Of a stretch of 5,297 nt of DNA, positions 4,534 to 5,297 are shown piece by piece (the first letter of the stretch is position 1; each line of letters begins with the position of its first letter). Both the position numbers and the translations under genes were made by a program. A model generated the notes under the pieces. That model was not told the origin of the DNA and did no database searches. It was given only the letters and a program-made list of their open reading frames with translations. The stretch is from Phycisphaerae bacterium SM23_33. GTDB lineage: Bacteria; Planctomycetota; Phycisphaerae; SM23-33. The DNA is taken from positions 1-5,297 of the forward strand of contig LJUF01000259.1 of assembly GCA_001303665.1 (NCBI GenBank), written 5' to 3'.

Positions 4534-5297
4534 CAGGCCCCTCCTCCCGCGATGGCGGTCAGGTCGAACAGGGGCAGAAACATGCTCATGGCCACGAAGG
4601 CCACCAGCAGCCCCAGCAGGATGAGGATGGCCGGCTCCAGGATGCTGGTCAGCGAGCGCACCACCACCTCGTTCTCCTCGTCCAGAAAATCGGCGATGTT
4701 CAGCAGCAGCGTGCCCACCTGCCCGCTCTGCTCGCCGCTGTTGATGGCCTCGCACACCGAGGGGCTGATCAGGTCGCTGCGGGAAAAGGCCGAGCTGATG
4801 GTCTGGCCGCGGCTGACGGCCTCCTCGGCCTGGGCGATCAGTTCGGCGTAATGCACATTGGCGGTGCCGTCGCGCACCAGCCGCAGGGCCTCCAGCACCG
4901 GCACGTGCCCGCCCAGCAGCACCCCCAGCAGGCGGGTGATCCGCGCCATGCCGAAGTTCCGCAGGACGCCGCCGATCTGCGGCGCCCGCAGCAGGGCGGC
5001 CTGCACGGCGCGTTTGCCGCCGGGGCTGCCCAGCCAGAGCTTGGCCGCCACGGCGGCTGCGACCGCGGCCAGGACCAGGGCCCACCAGTACGCCCGGCCG
5101 GCGTGGCTGAGGGCGATGAGGGCCCGGGTGGTGGGCGGAAGGGGGACGTCCAGGGTCTCGAACAGCGAGGCAAAGCGGGGGACGACGAAGGCCAGCAGCA
5201 GCACCAGCACGCCGCTGGCCACCGTCACCAGCAGGCAGGGATAGGTGACGGCCCCTATGATGCTGTTGCGGATCTGGACGCGCTTGGCCGTCAGCTT
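4533..5297 (-). CDS. gspF: GspF/PilC-type inner-membrane platform protein (5'-truncated by window edge)
   Basis: Inner-membrane platform protein of type II secretion / type IV pilus machines. It contacts the cytoplasmic ATPase and the PilM/GspL module during pseudopilus assembly. The visible C-terminal 254 residues run in frame to the window edge, so the start and the first T2SSF domain are missing; full-length members have about 400 residues. Visible residues 11-48 form the family's characteristic membrane segment, with a TYP motif at 18-20 and FVVPRFASLFE at 37-47. A second hydrophobic stretch lies at about 70-90. The second T2SSF repeat follows, with LLGVLLGGHVPVLEAL (123-138), SRGQTISSAF (162-171) and the hallmark SGEQSG (187-192). 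The last membrane segment starts with the conserved EP pair (221-222) and ends with LPLFDL. The Gly-rich tail GGGA also encodes the ribosome binding site of the next gene, and the TGA stop shares its last base with that gene's ATG. The family call is secure; T2SS and T4P versions cannot be separated from this half. Confidence 0.93.
   Translation of the reverse strand, partial: KLTAKRVQIRNSIIGAVTYPCLLVTVASGVLVLLLAFVVPRFASLFETLDVPLPPTTRALIALSHAGRAYWWALVLAAVAAAVAAKLWLGSPGGKRAVQAALLRAPQIGGVLRNFGMARITRLLGVLLGGHVPVLEALRLVRDGTANVHYAELIAQAEEAVSRGQTISSAFSRSDLISPSVCEAINSGEQSGQVGTLLLNIADFLDEENEVVVRSLTSILEPAILILLGLLVAFVAMSMFLPLFDLTAIAGGGA
4538..4548 (-). promoter_or_regulatory. Ribosome binding site of pilM inside gspF
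   Basis: On the minus strand this reads GGGAGGAGGGG, 4 nt before the ATG at 4533. It is encoded by the Gly-Gly-Gly tail codons of gspF, and the gspF stop shares its last base with the pilM start. The arrangement points to translational coupling and settles the pilM start against upstream in-frame alternatives. Confidence 0.75.

Noticed and set aside
3427..4851. A 474-codon open frame on the plus strand
   Set aside because: It is antisense to pilM and the end of gspF, both with family motifs. Its composition (His, Gln, Arg, Gly rich) and lack of any motif mark it as a shadow.
4534..5085. A 184-codon upstream extension of pilM in the same frame
   Set aside because: It runs inside gspF in another frame, has an Arg/Gly/Ala/Pro-rich shadow composition, and the ATG at 4533 has an excellent ribosome binding site and the right family N-terminus.
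1..5297. A search by eye for tRNA, rRNA, CRISPR repeats, insertion sequences and attachment sites
   Set aside because: No tandem spaced repeats, transposase motifs, terminal inverted repeats or tRNA-like cloverleaf stood out; the sequence is almost fully explained by the minus-strand operon.

Overview
This is a GC-rich window in which every supportable gene lies on the minus strand, so the operon reads from right to left. It is one stretch of a type II secretion / type IV pilus-like locus. Eight coding regions can be supported; the first and last run off the window edges. In transcription order they are: the C-terminal part of a GspF/PilC-type inner-membrane platform protein, a PilM-like actin-fold protein, a PilN-like protein, a PilO/GspM-like protein, a GspC/PilP-like proline-rich anchor, a GspG-like major pseudopilin, a GspH-like minor pseudopilin, and the N-terminal part of another prepilin, probably GspJ-like.

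The first half (5297 to 2266) is tightly packed. gspF and pilM share a base at a TGATG junction, pilM and pilN are 4 nt apart, and pilO follows closely. The second half is looser. There are 50 nt before the GspC/PilP-like gene, 85 nt before the major pseudopilin and 267 nt before the GspH-like gene; the last prepilin then overlaps GspH by ATGA. The two widest gaps hold G+C-rich inverted repeats. They could help set unequal expression of the major pseudopilin relative to the assembly proteins, but none has a T-tract, so they are not clear terminators.

The proteins fit one machine. The platform protein GspF sits in the inner membrane with a PilM-PilN-PilO assembly, which takes the place of the single GspL plus GspM of proteobacterial type II secretion. 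The GspC/PilP-like protein would link that platform to an outer-membrane secretin. The pseudopilins are processed by a prepilin peptidase and polymerised into a periplasmic pseudopilus. The ATPase (GspE/PilB), secretin (GspD/PilQ) and peptidase (GspO/PilD) are not in the window.

The organism is probably a Gram-negative bacterium with high GC. The C-terminal half of the GspG-like protein (a GPY-RKIPPLP block, then GWIYDAINGEIKAN) resembles what I remember from Planctomycetes pseudopilins, and the split GspL layout fits that group. The phylum call is inference from memory, not a search. I see no RNA gene, mobile element or CRISPR array. The long plus-strand open frames are antisense shadows of these genes.
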